A stretch of DNA of 64,000 nt from Thiohalobacter thiocyanaticus (GCF_002356355.1 NZ_AP018052.1:1116001-1180000); one strand, 5' to 3'. Positions 46,365 to 55,055 are shown, numbered from the stretch's first letter. A program made the numbers and translations. Notes: generated by a model not told the origin, from the sequence alone.

Positions 46365-47342
46365 TCAGTAATGTGACTGGCAGCCCGACGGGGCGGGCGG
46401 ATCGACAGGCAGAGCGGCGAGGAGACGCTGCCAGACATCGAGTTGGGACGGGTAGCGGCCCAGCGGGCCGCCCAGGGTGGCGAGGGTTTCGCCGTCGGCG
46501 CCATACAACTCCAGGGTGCTGCCCTGGCACGGCAGACGGGCCCCTGCGATCTGCGCCTGCTCCAGGACCAGGCAGTAGTCAGCCGCCTGCAGCATCAAGC
46601 GGCCATCTTCGCAGCGAACGGCATCGACCATGCCGCGCCAGGTGTGTACGGTGCCCGCATTGGCGACCGTGAAGCTGATACACAGATCGACATCGACCAG
46701 CGAGTGCAGCAGTTCCGACAACTGCGCGACCGGTATGCACCTGTGGCAGCCACCGGCGCGGCCCGCCGACAATGCCGGCTGATCACCAGCCGTTGAGGGT
46801 CCGCGCGGCAGCAGCAGTTCCGGACTCTGGTCGGTGCTGCGGTAAGCGGCGACGAACATCCGGTAGGCATAGGCGTCGCTGGTGCTGGTCAGTCGGATGC
46901 GGTGGTTGCAGCGGCCATGTGCATCGAAGAAATGCAGGCTGTGCTCCACGCCCCGCCGCACAGGTCGCGTGATTGCAAAGCCGTAGTGCCAGTTGGCGAA
47001 ATCGAGATCCAGTTCGTAGTCGCCGGCCAGCAGCAGGCCGCGGTCACCGCTCAGCCGCAGCAGGCGATACTCCAGTACCTGCTCCTGCTCGGCCTGACGG
47101 TTGCCGGTAATGGCGCACACCGGCCCGAGGCAGGCGAGGTCGGACAGCAGTTCACGACGGTTGCAGGCAAGCCGGGTTACATGGCGGCCGCAGGCCGCTG
47201 TCAGCAACTGTACTTCGCTCACGCCGAGCCGGGCTGCGATTGCCGCCAGGCTGCGGTCCGGATGGGTTGTGAATTGATGTGCCAGCGCCTCCCGCAGTGA
47301 AATCATCGGACGAATGCCATCGAGCATGACCTGTTGATTCAT
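46365..47342 (-). CDS. HemS/ChuS-like haem-handling protein (divergent)
   Basis: A 325-residue protein with the tandem-repeat layout of the HemS/ChuS/HmuS family. The N-terminal pattern is SLAAIAARLGVSEVQLLTA, followed by LACLGPVCAITGNRQA and a blade ending GYFF-like HYGFAITRPVRRGVEHSLHF. The second half repeats it weakly (SELLHSLVDVDLC, GRYPSQLDVWQRLLAALP). Family members bind or degrade haem in the cytoplasm. It is shorter than the usual roughly 345 residues and the central region, rich in Ala and Gly, is divergent. It lies downstream of hemP. I am sure of the family but not of enzymatic activity. Confidence 0.72.
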   Translation of the reverse strand: MNQQVMLDGIRPMISLREALAHQFTTHPDRSLAAIAARLGVSEVQLLTAACGRHVTRLACNRRELLSDLACLGPVCAITGNRQAEQEQVLEYRLLRLSGDRGLLLAGDYELDLDFANWHYGFAITRPVRRGVEHSLHFFDAHGRCNHRIRLTSTSDAYAYRMFVAAYRSTDQSPELLLPRGPSTAGDQPALSAGRAGGCHRCIPVAQLSELLHSLVDVDLCISFTVANAGTVHTWRGMVDAVRCEDGRLMLQAADYCLVLEQAQIAGARLPCQGSTLELYGADGETLATLGGPLGRYPSQLDVWQRLLAALPVDPPAPSGCQSHY

Positions 47343-47473
47343 GATGTCTCCTTGAAACAGTTGCGGTACATACCCTGTACCTTGGTTTGCATTGAAGCTT
47401 GCTTACGGGGCTTGCTCGCCTGCCCCGGACGGGCTGGGAGGCTGGCTGGCGGGGTTGTGGTTGCAGTGCAGTG

Positions 47474-47659
47474 TTACTTGGTCAGAATCAGTTTGCCGTT
47501 GCTGGTCTGTTGCAGGCGGTATTCCTCATCTCCATGTTCGATTACCAGATGCCGATTGCCCTTGAACAGGTCAACGCTGTTGATGCGTGCCGACGCTGCT
47601 TTGCCTGAAGTGGCCGGAGCAGGCGAGTGTTCGGAGTCGGGTTGCTTCTTGTCATTCAT
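47474..47659 (-). CDS. hemP: Hemin uptake protein HemP
   Basis: A 61-residue protein. The C-terminal family motif INSVDLFKGNRHLVIEHGDE and YRLQQTSNGKLILTK matches HemP, found at the head of haem-uptake operons and linked to activating haem-receptor expression. The start is ATG 47659 (MNDKKQ); a longer frame upstream is not supported. It is the first gene after the Fur-controlled promoter at 47782-47809. The 131 bases before the HemS-like gene contain no other gene. Confidence 0.9.
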   Translation of the reverse strand: MNDKKQPDSEHSPAPATSGKAASARINSVDLFKGNRHLVIEHGDEEYRLQQTSNGKLILTK

Positions 47660-47780
47660 TATTGAGCCTCGTGAAAGGATGCCGGAACAGATGTCTAATC
47701 CAGGGTTGCGGTGGCTCGGTGCAGCCGGGAGTGGCGCTGCGAACGCCTGACGCTGCAACGGTCGACCTCGCATGGATCGT

Positions 47781-47809
47781 AATGATAACGATTATCATTA
47801 AGATGTCAA
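47781..47809 (-). promoter_or_regulatory. Promoter with Fur box for the hemP operon, copy 2
   Basis: On the minus strand TTGACA (47809-47804), a 16-base spacer and TATCAT (47787-47782) form the promoter. The perfect palindrome AATGATAA-CGA-TTATCATT (47781-47799) covers the -10 and matches 15 of 19 Fur consensus bases in the best register. Binding of Fur with iron would block RNA polymerase. Confidence 0.9.
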
Positions 47810-47901
47810 TCCCCGTGTGGCCCCGGGCTGTACTTAGCTACGGTGCGACTTTTTCAGCAATCCGGACCATCGATCAATAAGCTACGCTCCCCGGGGGGGG
47901 G

Positions 47902-47933
47902 TTGACATACGAACAATAACAATTATCATTAAC
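47902..47933 (+). promoter_or_regulatory. Promoter with Fur box for the rightward haem locus, copy 3
   Basis: TTGACA (47902-47907), 16 bases and TATCAT (47924-47929) give the same design as the two leftward promoters. The AT-rich operator AACAATAACAATTATCATTA overlaps spacer and -10. It faces right, about 350 bases before the first gene of the haem-uptake locus. Confidence 0.85.
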
Positions 47934-48284
47934 TTTATTGTCCGGCCCGGTACGGTGTTTCAGGCTCCGGTTTTGTTACTAACCGCCTCGCAAACGCCGC
48001 CCGGTGCCACCCGCCGCCCCGGCGGGAATGATTGCCGGTATGGGCAATCGAGCCAGCCACCTCGCCCGTCCGGGCCAAGGCAGCCAGCGATAGACAGGAC
48101 TGACGTGTTTCCGGCTTCGGAAGCGCGCAGGCACGTGTTTGTGCTTCGCGCTCTGCCGCGATGCATCGCGTCCTGGCGTCAATCCCGGGTTGCCAGCTAC
48201 CACGCCGTTGCGGCGTGGCCAGCCAGCCTTCACCGACACGCAAGCAATAACCGTAACAACAAACATAGCGAAGGAGTCTCGATT
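47934..48284 (+). other. Long leader upstream of the CTERM protein gene
   Basis: About 350 bases separate the Fur-controlled promoter from ATG 48285. I see no convincing gene; open frames on both strands look like GC-driven artefacts. A hairpin CCACGCCG-TTG-CGGCGTGG (48200-48218) with flanking pairing could fold in the RNA. A riboswitch class is not recognisable. Confidence 0.5.
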
Positions 48285-49004
48285 ATGAACAAACTGCAAT
48301 CCCTGCTGCTGGCGTCCGTCACGGTCGGTCTGTCCACGAATGCCGCTGCGGTGAGCTTCGCCGCGACCGCGGATACCTACATCTATGAGTTCCTCGGCAA
48401 TCAGCCCGGCGGCAATGTCCTGGTGGCGAATCACGAATCCAATCATGGCATGCGCGGCCTGATGGACTTCGATGGCCTCGATGCCTATCTGCCCAGTCTT
48501 ACCGCCGGTGGTTTCACCGCCACGCTGAACCTGTTTTCCGTCTGTGATACGAGCGGTTTCGTCAGTGCCTGCGCCGGTGAACCCAATGCCGCCGTTACCA
48601 CGGATGTCCTGGCGCAGAACGGTGCCTGGGGCGAGGACGATGCCGGTCTGGCCTGGAGTGACATCAACGAAGGTGGCAAATACGCCGACTTCACCATCAG
48701 CAATGCGGTTGATCAGTGGCTGAGCATCGATATCACCTCCCTGGTAGAGGAATGGCGCAGCAATGGCAGCACCGGCGACGGCATCATTCTGTCCCAGGAG
48801 GCCTATCCGGTGGTGCGCAACGATGCCGGTTCGATGGCCGTGGCGCAGTTCCTGTCCAGTGACTACGCCGATGCGAATTTCCATCCCTATGTCGATGTGC
48901 AGGTCTCGGCCGTGCCGGTGCCGGCCGCTGTATGGCTGTTCGGCTCCGGTCTGGTCGGTCTGGTCGGCGTCGCCCGCCGCCGCAGGCAGGCCGTGGCGGC
49001 ATAA
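48285..49004 (+). CDS. VPLPA-CTERM secreted protein with DNRLRE-like domain
   Basis: A 239-residue exported protein. A signal peptide (about residues 1-23, ending NAAAV) is followed by a beta-rich domain (about 25-205) and a C-terminal sorting tail VPVPAAVWLFGSGLVGLVG then RRRR. That tail is the VPLPA-type PEP-CTERM signal processed by an exosortase. The domain, with TYIYEFLGNQ, LMDFDGLD, SIDITSLVEEWRSNG and GIILSQEAYPVVRND, resembles DNRLRE-type surface domains and is clearly homologous to the C-terminal domain of the next protein. It is the first gene after the Fur-controlled promoter, which suggests a role in haem capture. The ribosome site is AAGGAG. Confidence 0.83.
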   Translation: MNKLQSLLLASVTVGLSTNAAAVSFAATADTYIYEFLGNQPGGNVLVANHESNHGMRGLMDFDGLDAYLPSLTAGGFTATLNLFSVCDTSGFVSACAGEPNAAVTTDVLAQNGAWGEDDAGLAWSDINEGGKYADFTISNAVDQWLSIDITSLVEEWRSNGSTGDGIILSQEAYPVVRNDAGSMAVAQFLSSDYADANFHPYVDVQVSAVPVPAAVWLFGSGLVGLVGVARRRRQAVAA

Positions 49005-49141
49005 GCCTCCCCAGTCAGTCGCATGGATGCGAGCAGTGGCTAGGGAGGGCCGCCGGCGGGGCATGACGGCAGCCGTAGGCAATGGCGCGGTAGTCGCAGG
49101 CGCCCGCCTCAATTAATCAAAGACAAACACGCGTACGACTG

Positions 49142-51394
49142 ATGATGACGATGAAGATGCGATGGCTTGTTGCCCCGCAACTGGCACTGCTGCTTGTCGG
49201 TTGCATTGACAGCGGCCTTGAGGATACCGAGTCAGAGGCACTGTCCCCGGCCGAAGCTGCGGCCTTGCCTGACAATGCCTACTTCGATGCCGATGGCGCA
49301 GCGGTGCAGGTGCTGGACGCCACGAAAAATGACGTCTGGGTCTACTATGACCTGGATACCTACAGCGTCGTCACCCTCCAGGACCCTCAGGCCAATACCG
49401 AATGGGACCTGGCGTTCAACCGGTTCAGGGTCAAGCTCAACGGCGGTGTCAGCGGCACTGCCGGCGTCGCAGCGGCGGGCTTGCAGAATACCGCACTGTT
49501 CGATGTCATGGCCGCGCCCGCCACGGGTTTTGTCAGCGACCGCTCCCTGAACGAGCTATCCGATATCGAGTTGCTGAAACTCGGCGACAATCTGTTTTTC
49601 TCGGTCTGCGCGTCCGGACACGACGATGCGGACAAGGCCGATTACTGTCTGGCCAATGACCAAGTGGATCGCAGTCACCTCAATCCCGACGAGGCCGCCT
49701 ATGCCCTGCTCACCCAGGGCAGCGGTGTGGTGGTTGCGGCCGACGGCAGCGACGGCGATCCCATCCTGGGCTGGTATGATTACTATGGGTCGGAGGGGCA
49801 TGTACTGCGCCCCGCCGACGATACCTGGGTGGTGCGCAGCAGCGACGGCATCGAGTTCGCGCTGCAGATGCTGGGCTATTACGGCCGCAACGAGGGCGAT
49901 GCCGAGCCCGGGACGATCGCCTTCCGGTATGTTTCCCTGACCCCGGGCTTTGAAATCCCCCAGCCCGGCGCGCAGCAATTGCAGGCCCGGATCCAGGTCG
50001 ACAGCCTGACCGGCACGGCGCCGCTGACGGTGAATTTCACCGGCAGTGCCGAAGGGGTGGAGGGCACGGCCGACTGGCACTGGGATTTCGGCGACGGTGG
50101 CACGGCGCAGGTGCGCAACCCCGCCCATACCTATACCCAGGCGGGCACCTACACCGCCAGCCTCACTGTCACCGATACCCGCGGTGTTGCGGCCGCGGCC
50201 ACGGTCAGCAGGACCATCACCGTGGCTCAGCCCGGCGCGCAGGCGCCGCAGGCCGATGCCGGCGCCGATCAGACGCTGCAGCTGGCCAGCGGGGAGAATT
50301 CCACCACCGTCACCCTGGACGGCTCGGCCTCGGCCGATCCGGACGGCCAGATCGTCAGCTATGTCTGGATCGGCACCGGCGCGGATCCGGACGATGTGGC
50401 CCAGCCGCAGCTGGTGCTGTCGGCCGGCAGTTACAGTTTCACCCTCACCGTGACCGACGACAGCGGCAACAGCGCTACCGACACTGCCGCCGTGACGGTG
50501 AATGCCTCCGACAATGCCTCGCCGACCGCCGCGGCGCAGGCTGACCGCCTGCAGGGCGCCGCGCCGCTGGCCGTGACCTTCACCGGCGCGGCCAGCAGCG
50601 ATCCCGACGGTGCCATCACCGGCTACGACTGGGACTTCGGCGACGGCAGCGCCCATGCCTTCGTCGCCGTTCCACCGGCCCATACCTACACCCTGCCGGG
50701 CACTTACAATGCCTCGCTTACGGTGATGGACGATGGCGGGGCAAGCGGCAGCGACGGTCTGGCGGTGCTGGTGGGCTGGCCGACGACCCGCGACACCTAT
50801 GTCTACGAGTTCCTGGGCAATCAGGCCGATGCCACCGGCGACAGTGGTGGCTTCAACATCTGGAACCATTCCTCGGAACACGGCGGCAAGGCGCTGCTGG
50901 ACTTCGACGACAGTCTGCTCAACGCCGCGGCGCTGGCCGGCGGTCCCGGCACCTACACCGCGACCCTGTGGCTGTATTCCGTGTGCGAACTCGGCGGTCT
51001 GGTCGCTGCCTGCCCAGGCGATGCGGATGCAGACAATCCCTTCACCCCGGGCACGGCCACGGTCAAGACCGATGTGCTGCTGCAGACCCGCAACTGGGAT
51101 GAGGCCGGTGCCATCGACTGGGCCGACATCGACGAGACCGGCGCCCCGGTCGCCACCCTGACTCAGGCGACGACCGGGCAGTGGCACAGCGTGGATATCA
51201 CGGCGCATGTCGAGCACTGGGTCAACGCCGGCACTACCGGGGCAGGCCTGGCCCTGAGTCAGGAGGCCTATCCGGTGCTGCGCGCCGACAACGGTTCCAT
51301 CCCGGTCGCGGTGTTCTGCGACGCGGAGTCCAGCAGCGGCGCCTGCAGCGCGGACAACTTCCGGCCCTACATCATCCTGCAGGCCGCTCCGTGA
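49142..51394 (+). CDS. HmuY-like haem-binding lipoprotein with three PKD domains and a DNRLRE-like domain
   Basis: A 750-residue surface lipoprotein. The lipobox LALLLVGC is near residues 15-21. Residues about 40-265 resemble the HmuY haem-binding family (NDVWVYYDLDTYSVVTL, NTEWDLAFNRFRVKLNGG, VRSSDGIEFALQMLGYYG). Three PKD-type beta domains follow at about 280-360, 367-455 and 459-545; two carry the DFGDG signature and the middle one is atypical. Residues about 547-750 match the neighbouring CTERM protein (TYVYEFLGNQ, LLDFDDSL, SVDITAHVEHWVNAG, LALSQEAYPVLRADNGS). It probably takes haem from host or environmental haemoproteins for the receptor encoded next. The fusion is unusual. Confidence 0.82.
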   Translation: MMTMKMRWLVAPQLALLLVGCIDSGLEDTESEALSPAEAAALPDNAYFDADGAAVQVLDATKNDVWVYYDLDTYSVVTLQDPQANTEWDLAFNRFRVKLNGGVSGTAGVAAAGLQNTALFDVMAAPATGFVSDRSLNELSDIELLKLGDNLFFSVCASGHDDADKADYCLANDQVDRSHLNPDEAAYALLTQGSGVVVAADGSDGDPILGWYDYYGSEGHVLRPADDTWVVRSSDGIEFALQMLGYYGRNEGDAEPGTIAFRYVSLTPGFEIPQPGAQQLQARIQVDSLTGTAPLTVNFTGSAEGVEGTADWHWDFGDGGTAQVRNPAHTYTQAGTYTASLTVTDTRGVAAAATVSRTITVAQPGAQAPQADAGADQTLQLASGENSTTVTLDGSASADPDGQIVSYVWIGTGADPDDVAQPQLVLSAGSYSFTLTVTDDSGNSATDTAAVTVNASDNASPTAAAQADRLQGAAPLAVTFTGAASSDPDGAITGYDWDFGDGSAHAFVAVPPAHTYTLPGTYNASLTVMDDGGASGSDGLAVLVGWPTTRDTYVYEFLGNQADATGDSGGFNIWNHSSEHGGKALLDFDDSLLNAAALAGGPGTYTATLWLYSVCELGGLVAACPGDADADNPFTPGTATVKTDVLLQTRNWDEAGAIDWADIDETGAPVATLTQATTGQWHSVDITAHVEHWVNAGTTGAGLALSQEAYPVLRADNGSIPVAVFCDAESSSGACSADNFRPYIILQAAP

Positions 51395-51405
51395 CGGGCA
51401 GGGCA

Positions 51406-53448
51406 ATGACTGGCGCAACGCGGTTCCGGCTGTTGGTCTGGCTGAGCGGGGTCTGCTTGTGTCTGCCGGGCGTGGGCGTGCGCGCCGAGGGCGATGCCTA
51501 TGCGCTGGACGAGATCAGCGTGACCGCCACCAAGACCGAGCGCTCGTTGTTCGAGACTCCGGAGGCGGTCAGCCGCGTCGGCCTGGAGGAGTTGGAGCGC
51601 AAGCAGGTGCAGAAACTCAGCGATGCCCTCAAGGACGTGCCCGGGGTGAGCTTCGGCGGTGGACCGCGCGCCGTGGCCGAAGAGCCCAACATTCGTGGTC
51701 TCAGCGGCAGCCGCATCCTGATCACGGTGGACGGCGCCCGGCAGAACTTCACCTCCGGCCACAAGGGTCGGGTGTTCATCGAACCCGAACTGCTCAAGTC
51801 CGTGGAGGTGATGCGAGGTCCCGGCTCGGCCCTGTACGGCAGCGGTGCGCTGGGCGGTGTGATCGCCATGACCACCAAGGATGCCTCGGACTTCCTCATG
51901 CCGGGCGATCGCTTCGGTGTGCGCTTGAAGACCGGCTTCCAGGACGCCAACAGCGACAAGCTGGGCACGGGCATTGCCTTCGGCCGGCTGGATGTCGGCG
52001 GCGGGCTGGAATACCTGGCCAGCGTGACACGCCGCAGCGCGGATGACATCCGCCTCGGTGGCGGCGAGGTGCTGGACGATTCCGCCGAGGCCAGCTGGGC
52101 CGGCCTGGCCAAGCTCAAGTGGACGCCGACCCCGTTTCAGCACATCAGTTTGTCCCGTCAGTACAGCTTCGATACCGGCGAGGTTCCGGCCCAGGCCGAT
52201 ACCCGCACCTCGGCCACCGCTGTGCTGACCGATCGCGAGACCGAGGTCAGCATCGATCGCCTGACCTGGCGTTACGAGCGCCCGGACGACCCCTGGCTGA
52301 ATTTCGACCTGTCCGCCTACAACACCGAGCAGACGCTGCGGGAAAAACGCATCGGAACCAATGGCCGGCTGGATGCCATCGATTTCGATACCCGCGGCCT
52401 GGAACTGCGCAACAGCTCGCGCCTGGAACACGGCGGCGACATCCGACACCGCTTCAGTTACGGCCTTGAATACTATCGCGACCGGATGAGCAGCCGTGAG
52501 GGAACTAGCAGCAATGATGCCTTCCCCGATGCCATGGCCGATTTCGTCGGCATCTATCTCCAGGACGAGATCGACCTGGATGGTACCCGCCTCGGTGACT
52601 GGGTGCTGATTCCCGGTCTGCGCTATGACCGTTACGAGAGCCGTTCCGATCGGGCCCGGGCGATCGGGGTGGCTGATGAGACCACGGCGAATCATGTCTC
52701 GCCCAGGCTCGGGCTGGTCTACCAGGCCACTGACTGGATGAATCTGACCCTGAACTATTCCCAGGCCTTCCGCGCGCCCAATTTCCAGGAGTTCTACATT
52801 TCCGGCAATCACTTCGGCGCCAACAACTTCCAGCCCAATCCGGAGTTGGACCCGGAGCGCCTCGCCCATGGCCTGGAGGCGGGGGTGCGCATCCGCCGCA
52901 ATGACCTGCTCGAGCCGCGCGATCGGCTGCGGCTGCGCGCCAGTCTGTATCGCAACGAGTACGAGGATTTCATCGACAGCATCGTCACCACCACGGTCAG
53001 CACCTTCGACAATATCAGCGAGGCGCGTATCCGCGGCACCGAACTGGAGGCGGACTATTACTCGCCCACGCTGGACCTGGATGCCAGCCTGGCGCTGACC
53101 GTCACCCATGGCGACAACCGGACCGACGGCGAGCCGCTGTCCGGGATCCCCGGCCATTCGCTTACGCTCAATCTGCGCAAGTATATCGCATCCTGGGGCG
53201 TGTCAGTGGGGTGGCGCGGCGCCTTCCATCAGCGCCAGGACCGCGTGCCCACGGGCGCGCCGGAGACGCCGGGCTACAGTGTGCATGACCTGTACCTGAC
53301 CTGGCTGCCATTGGTCCCGCAGGCCGTGGACGACATGCAACTCAATCTCGGTGTCGACAATGTGTTCGACAAGGAATACCGGCCGCACCTGAGTACGCTG
53401 CCGGCAGTGGGGCGCAATGTGAAAGTGAGCCTGAGTCTGCAGTTCTGA
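51406..53448 (+). CDS. TonB-dependent haem/haemoglobin receptor
   Basis: A 680-residue outer membrane receptor of the haemoglobin/transferrin/lactoferrin receptor family. After a signal peptide, the TonB box region is ALDEISVTATKTERSLFETP. The plug has VPGVSFGGGPRAVAEEPNIR and VEVMRGPGSALYGSGALGG. The haem-receptor signature FRAPNFQEFYISGNHFG and NPELDPE is present, with a histidine between FRAP and NPEL as in known haem receptors. The barrel ends in VSLSLQF. ATG 51406 is preferred over a GTG at 51391. It follows the HmuY-like gene by 11 bases. Confidence 0.93.
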   Translation: MTGATRFRLLVWLSGVCLCLPGVGVRAEGDAYALDEISVTATKTERSLFETPEAVSRVGLEELERKQVQKLSDALKDVPGVSFGGGPRAVAEEPNIRGLSGSRILITVDGARQNFTSGHKGRVFIEPELLKSVEVMRGPGSALYGSGALGGVIAMTTKDASDFLMPGDRFGVRLKTGFQDANSDKLGTGIAFGRLDVGGGLEYLASVTRRSADDIRLGGGEVLDDSAEASWAGLAKLKWTPTPFQHISLSRQYSFDTGEVPAQADTRTSATAVLTDRETEVSIDRLTWRYERPDDPWLNFDLSAYNTEQTLREKRIGTNGRLDAIDFDTRGLELRNSSRLEHGGDIRHRFSYGLEYYRDRMSSREGTSSNDAFPDAMADFVGIYLQDEIDLDGTRLGDWVLIPGLRYDRYESRSDRARAIGVADETTANHVSPRLGLVYQATDWMNLTLNYSQAFRAPNFQEFYISGNHFGANNFQPNPELDPERLAHGLEAGVRIRRNDLLEPRDRLRLRASLYRNEYEDFIDSIVTTTVSTFDNISEARIRGTELEADYYSPTLDLDASLALTVTHGDNRTDGEPLSGIPGHSLTLNLRKYIASWGVSVGWRGAFHQRQDRVPTGAPETPGYSVHDLYLTWLPLVPQAVDDMQLNLGVDNVFDKEYRPHLSTLPAVGRNVKVSLSLQF

Positions 53449-53531
53449 AGCCGTTGCGGGTGACGGCGGGGGCCCGCGTTGACCGAAACAGCCCGCAGGC
53501 CGGGATGCAGGAACCTCATGAAAGGAAGACG

Positions 53532-54458
53532 ATGAACACATACAGACGAACACTGATTCGCACGGCACTGCTGCTCGGCGTTGTGGCCAGCAGTTCCACC
53601 CAGGCCCTGACCATTCAGTTCGATTATCGCTACGACCAGGGTTTTTTCTCTGCGCAGGAACGTCGCGACCGACTCGAGCAGGCGGCCGGCTTCTTCGCCG
53701 GGGTCCGGGACAGCCTGGCGCCCATCGCGCCGAGCGTGGACGACCACTGGAGTGTGTGGTTTCACAACCCATCCAACCTGGGCGGCGGCCAGGTGCGGGA
53801 AGACAATCTGTTCGTCGCGGCCGATACACTGCGGGTGTTTGTCGGCGGCGCGGCCATGGGGGCGGGCGTACTGGGCTATGCCACCACCGGGACCCTGGAG
53901 GGCGTGTCCGGCTCGGCCGGGTTCGTCGACGCCGTCACCAGCCGCGGCCAGAGCAACACGTACGGTCCCGGCGCCACCGACTATGGCGTCTGGGGCGGCG
54001 CCATAGCCTTCAACAGCGATGCCAGCTGGCACTGGGGCGCGACCGAGGCGGGCCTGGATGCCAGCCGCAGTGACTTTCTGACCACGGCGGTGCACGAACT
54101 GGGTCACATCCTCGGCTACGGCCCGGCCGATTCCTGGGCCGCGCAGCAGCAGGGCGGGCTGTTCCTGGGCGCCGCCGCCATGGCCGCTTATGGCGGGCCG
54201 GTGCCCGTCGGCGGCGCCCACTGGGCCGAGGGCGTGACCGGACATTACGCCGGTCAGCCGCAGGAGACCCTGCTGGATCCATCCACTCCAGCCGGGATGC
54301 GCCAGTATCCGACCGATCTGGACTATGCCGGTCTGCAGGACATCGGCTGGGAGGTCAGGGCCGTGCCGCTGCCGCCGGCGCTGTGGCTGATGGGCTCGGG
54401 CATCATGCTCATGGCGCTGACCGCGGCACGGCGAAAAACCACTGTTGACAAACATTGA
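53532..54458 (+). CDS. VPLPA-CTERM zinc metalloprotease-like protein
   Basis: A 308-residue exported protein. A signal peptide (about residues 1-25, ending TQA) is followed by a catalytic-type domain with the zinc motif TAVHELGHILGYG. The third metal ligand of the metzincin HExxHxxGxxH pattern is absent at its usual place, so a different ligand is needed or the class differs. The C-terminus VPLPPALWLMGSGIMLMAL then RRK is a VPLPA-CTERM sorting signal. The position between the haem receptor and haem oxygenase-like genes suggests it may free haem from proteins at the cell surface; that is inference. The ribosome site is AAAGGAAG. Confidence 0.82.
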   Translation: MNTYRRTLIRTALLLGVVASSSTQALTIQFDYRYDQGFFSAQERRDRLEQAAGFFAGVRDSLAPIAPSVDDHWSVWFHNPSNLGGGQVREDNLFVAADTLRVFVGGAAMGAGVLGYATTGTLEGVSGSAGFVDAVTSRGQSNTYGPGATDYGVWGGAIAFNSDASWHWGATEAGLDASRSDFLTTAVHELGHILGYGPADSWAAQQQGGLFLGAAAMAAYGGPVPVGGAHWAEGVTGHYAGQPQETLLDPSTPAGMRQYPTDLDYAGLQDIGWEVRAVPLPPALWLMGSGIMLMALTAARRKTTVDKH

Positions 54459-54476
54459 GATCCGGAGGAAGACACC

Positions 54477-55055
54477 ATGGCTGCATCCAAACCAGACCTT
54501 GAAGTCGTGCGCAGCGAGTACGAACAATTCTCGCAGCATTTCGAATCCCTGCTGATGGCCACCGTCAGCCCGGAGGGCGAGCCCAACGCCAGCTATGCGG
54601 CCTATGTCCGCCAGGGCAACGACTTCTTCATCTTCGTCAGTGAGCTGGCCTCGCATACCCGCAATCTGAGGGAGGACGGCAAAGTCAGCGTGCTGTTCAT
54701 CGAGAACGAATCCGACAGCAAGCATCTGTTCGCGCGCCGTCGCGTCACCTACCAGTGCGAGGCCCGGGAGGTGGATCGTCATGATGAAACCTTCCGCCCC
54801 GTGCTGGAACATTTCGCCGGCAAGTTCGGCACCCTGATCGACACCCTGCGGGAGTTGAAGGATTTCCATCTGTATCGGCTGCATCCGCTGCGGGCCACCT
54901 ATGTTGCGGGTTTTGCCAAGGCCTTTGTCATCGAGGGCGAGAACCTGGACAAGGTGCGCCATCTCAACGACGTCGGTCATCGCAGCGAACGTCGGGAAGT
55001 GGACGAACGTATGGACGAATGGCAGGACGAGGACTCCACCGCGCCCCGTGCCTGA
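54477..55055 (+). CDS. hutZ: HutZ/HugZ-family haem-degrading protein
   Basis: A 192-residue cytosolic protein of the FMN-binding split-barrel (pyridoxamine-phosphate-oxidase-like) family. MATVSPEGEPNASYAAYVR, VSELASHTRNL and RVTYQCEAREV fit HutZ/HugZ, which bind haem and help release its iron. A DUF2470 domain, which is fused to HugZ in some bacteria, is not in this chain but is encoded at 57969. FAKAFVIEGENLDKVRHLN near the C-terminus is conserved. The gene lies between the protease and hmuT. The ribosome site is GGAGGAAG. Confidence 0.88.
   Translation: MAASKPDLEVVRSEYEQFSQHFESLLMATVSPEGEPNASYAAYVRQGNDFFIFVSELASHTRNLREDGKVSVLFIENESDSKHLFARRRVTYQCEAREVDRHDETFRPVLEHFAGKFGTLIDTLRELKDFHLYRLHPLRATYVAGFAKAFVIEGENLDKVRHLNDVGHRSERREVDERMDEWQDEDSTAPRA

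Noticed and set aside
47955-48284. N-terminal extension of the CTERM protein, or a separate gene
   Set aside because: The signal peptide begins at ATG 48285 after a good ribosome site; upstream residues look random.
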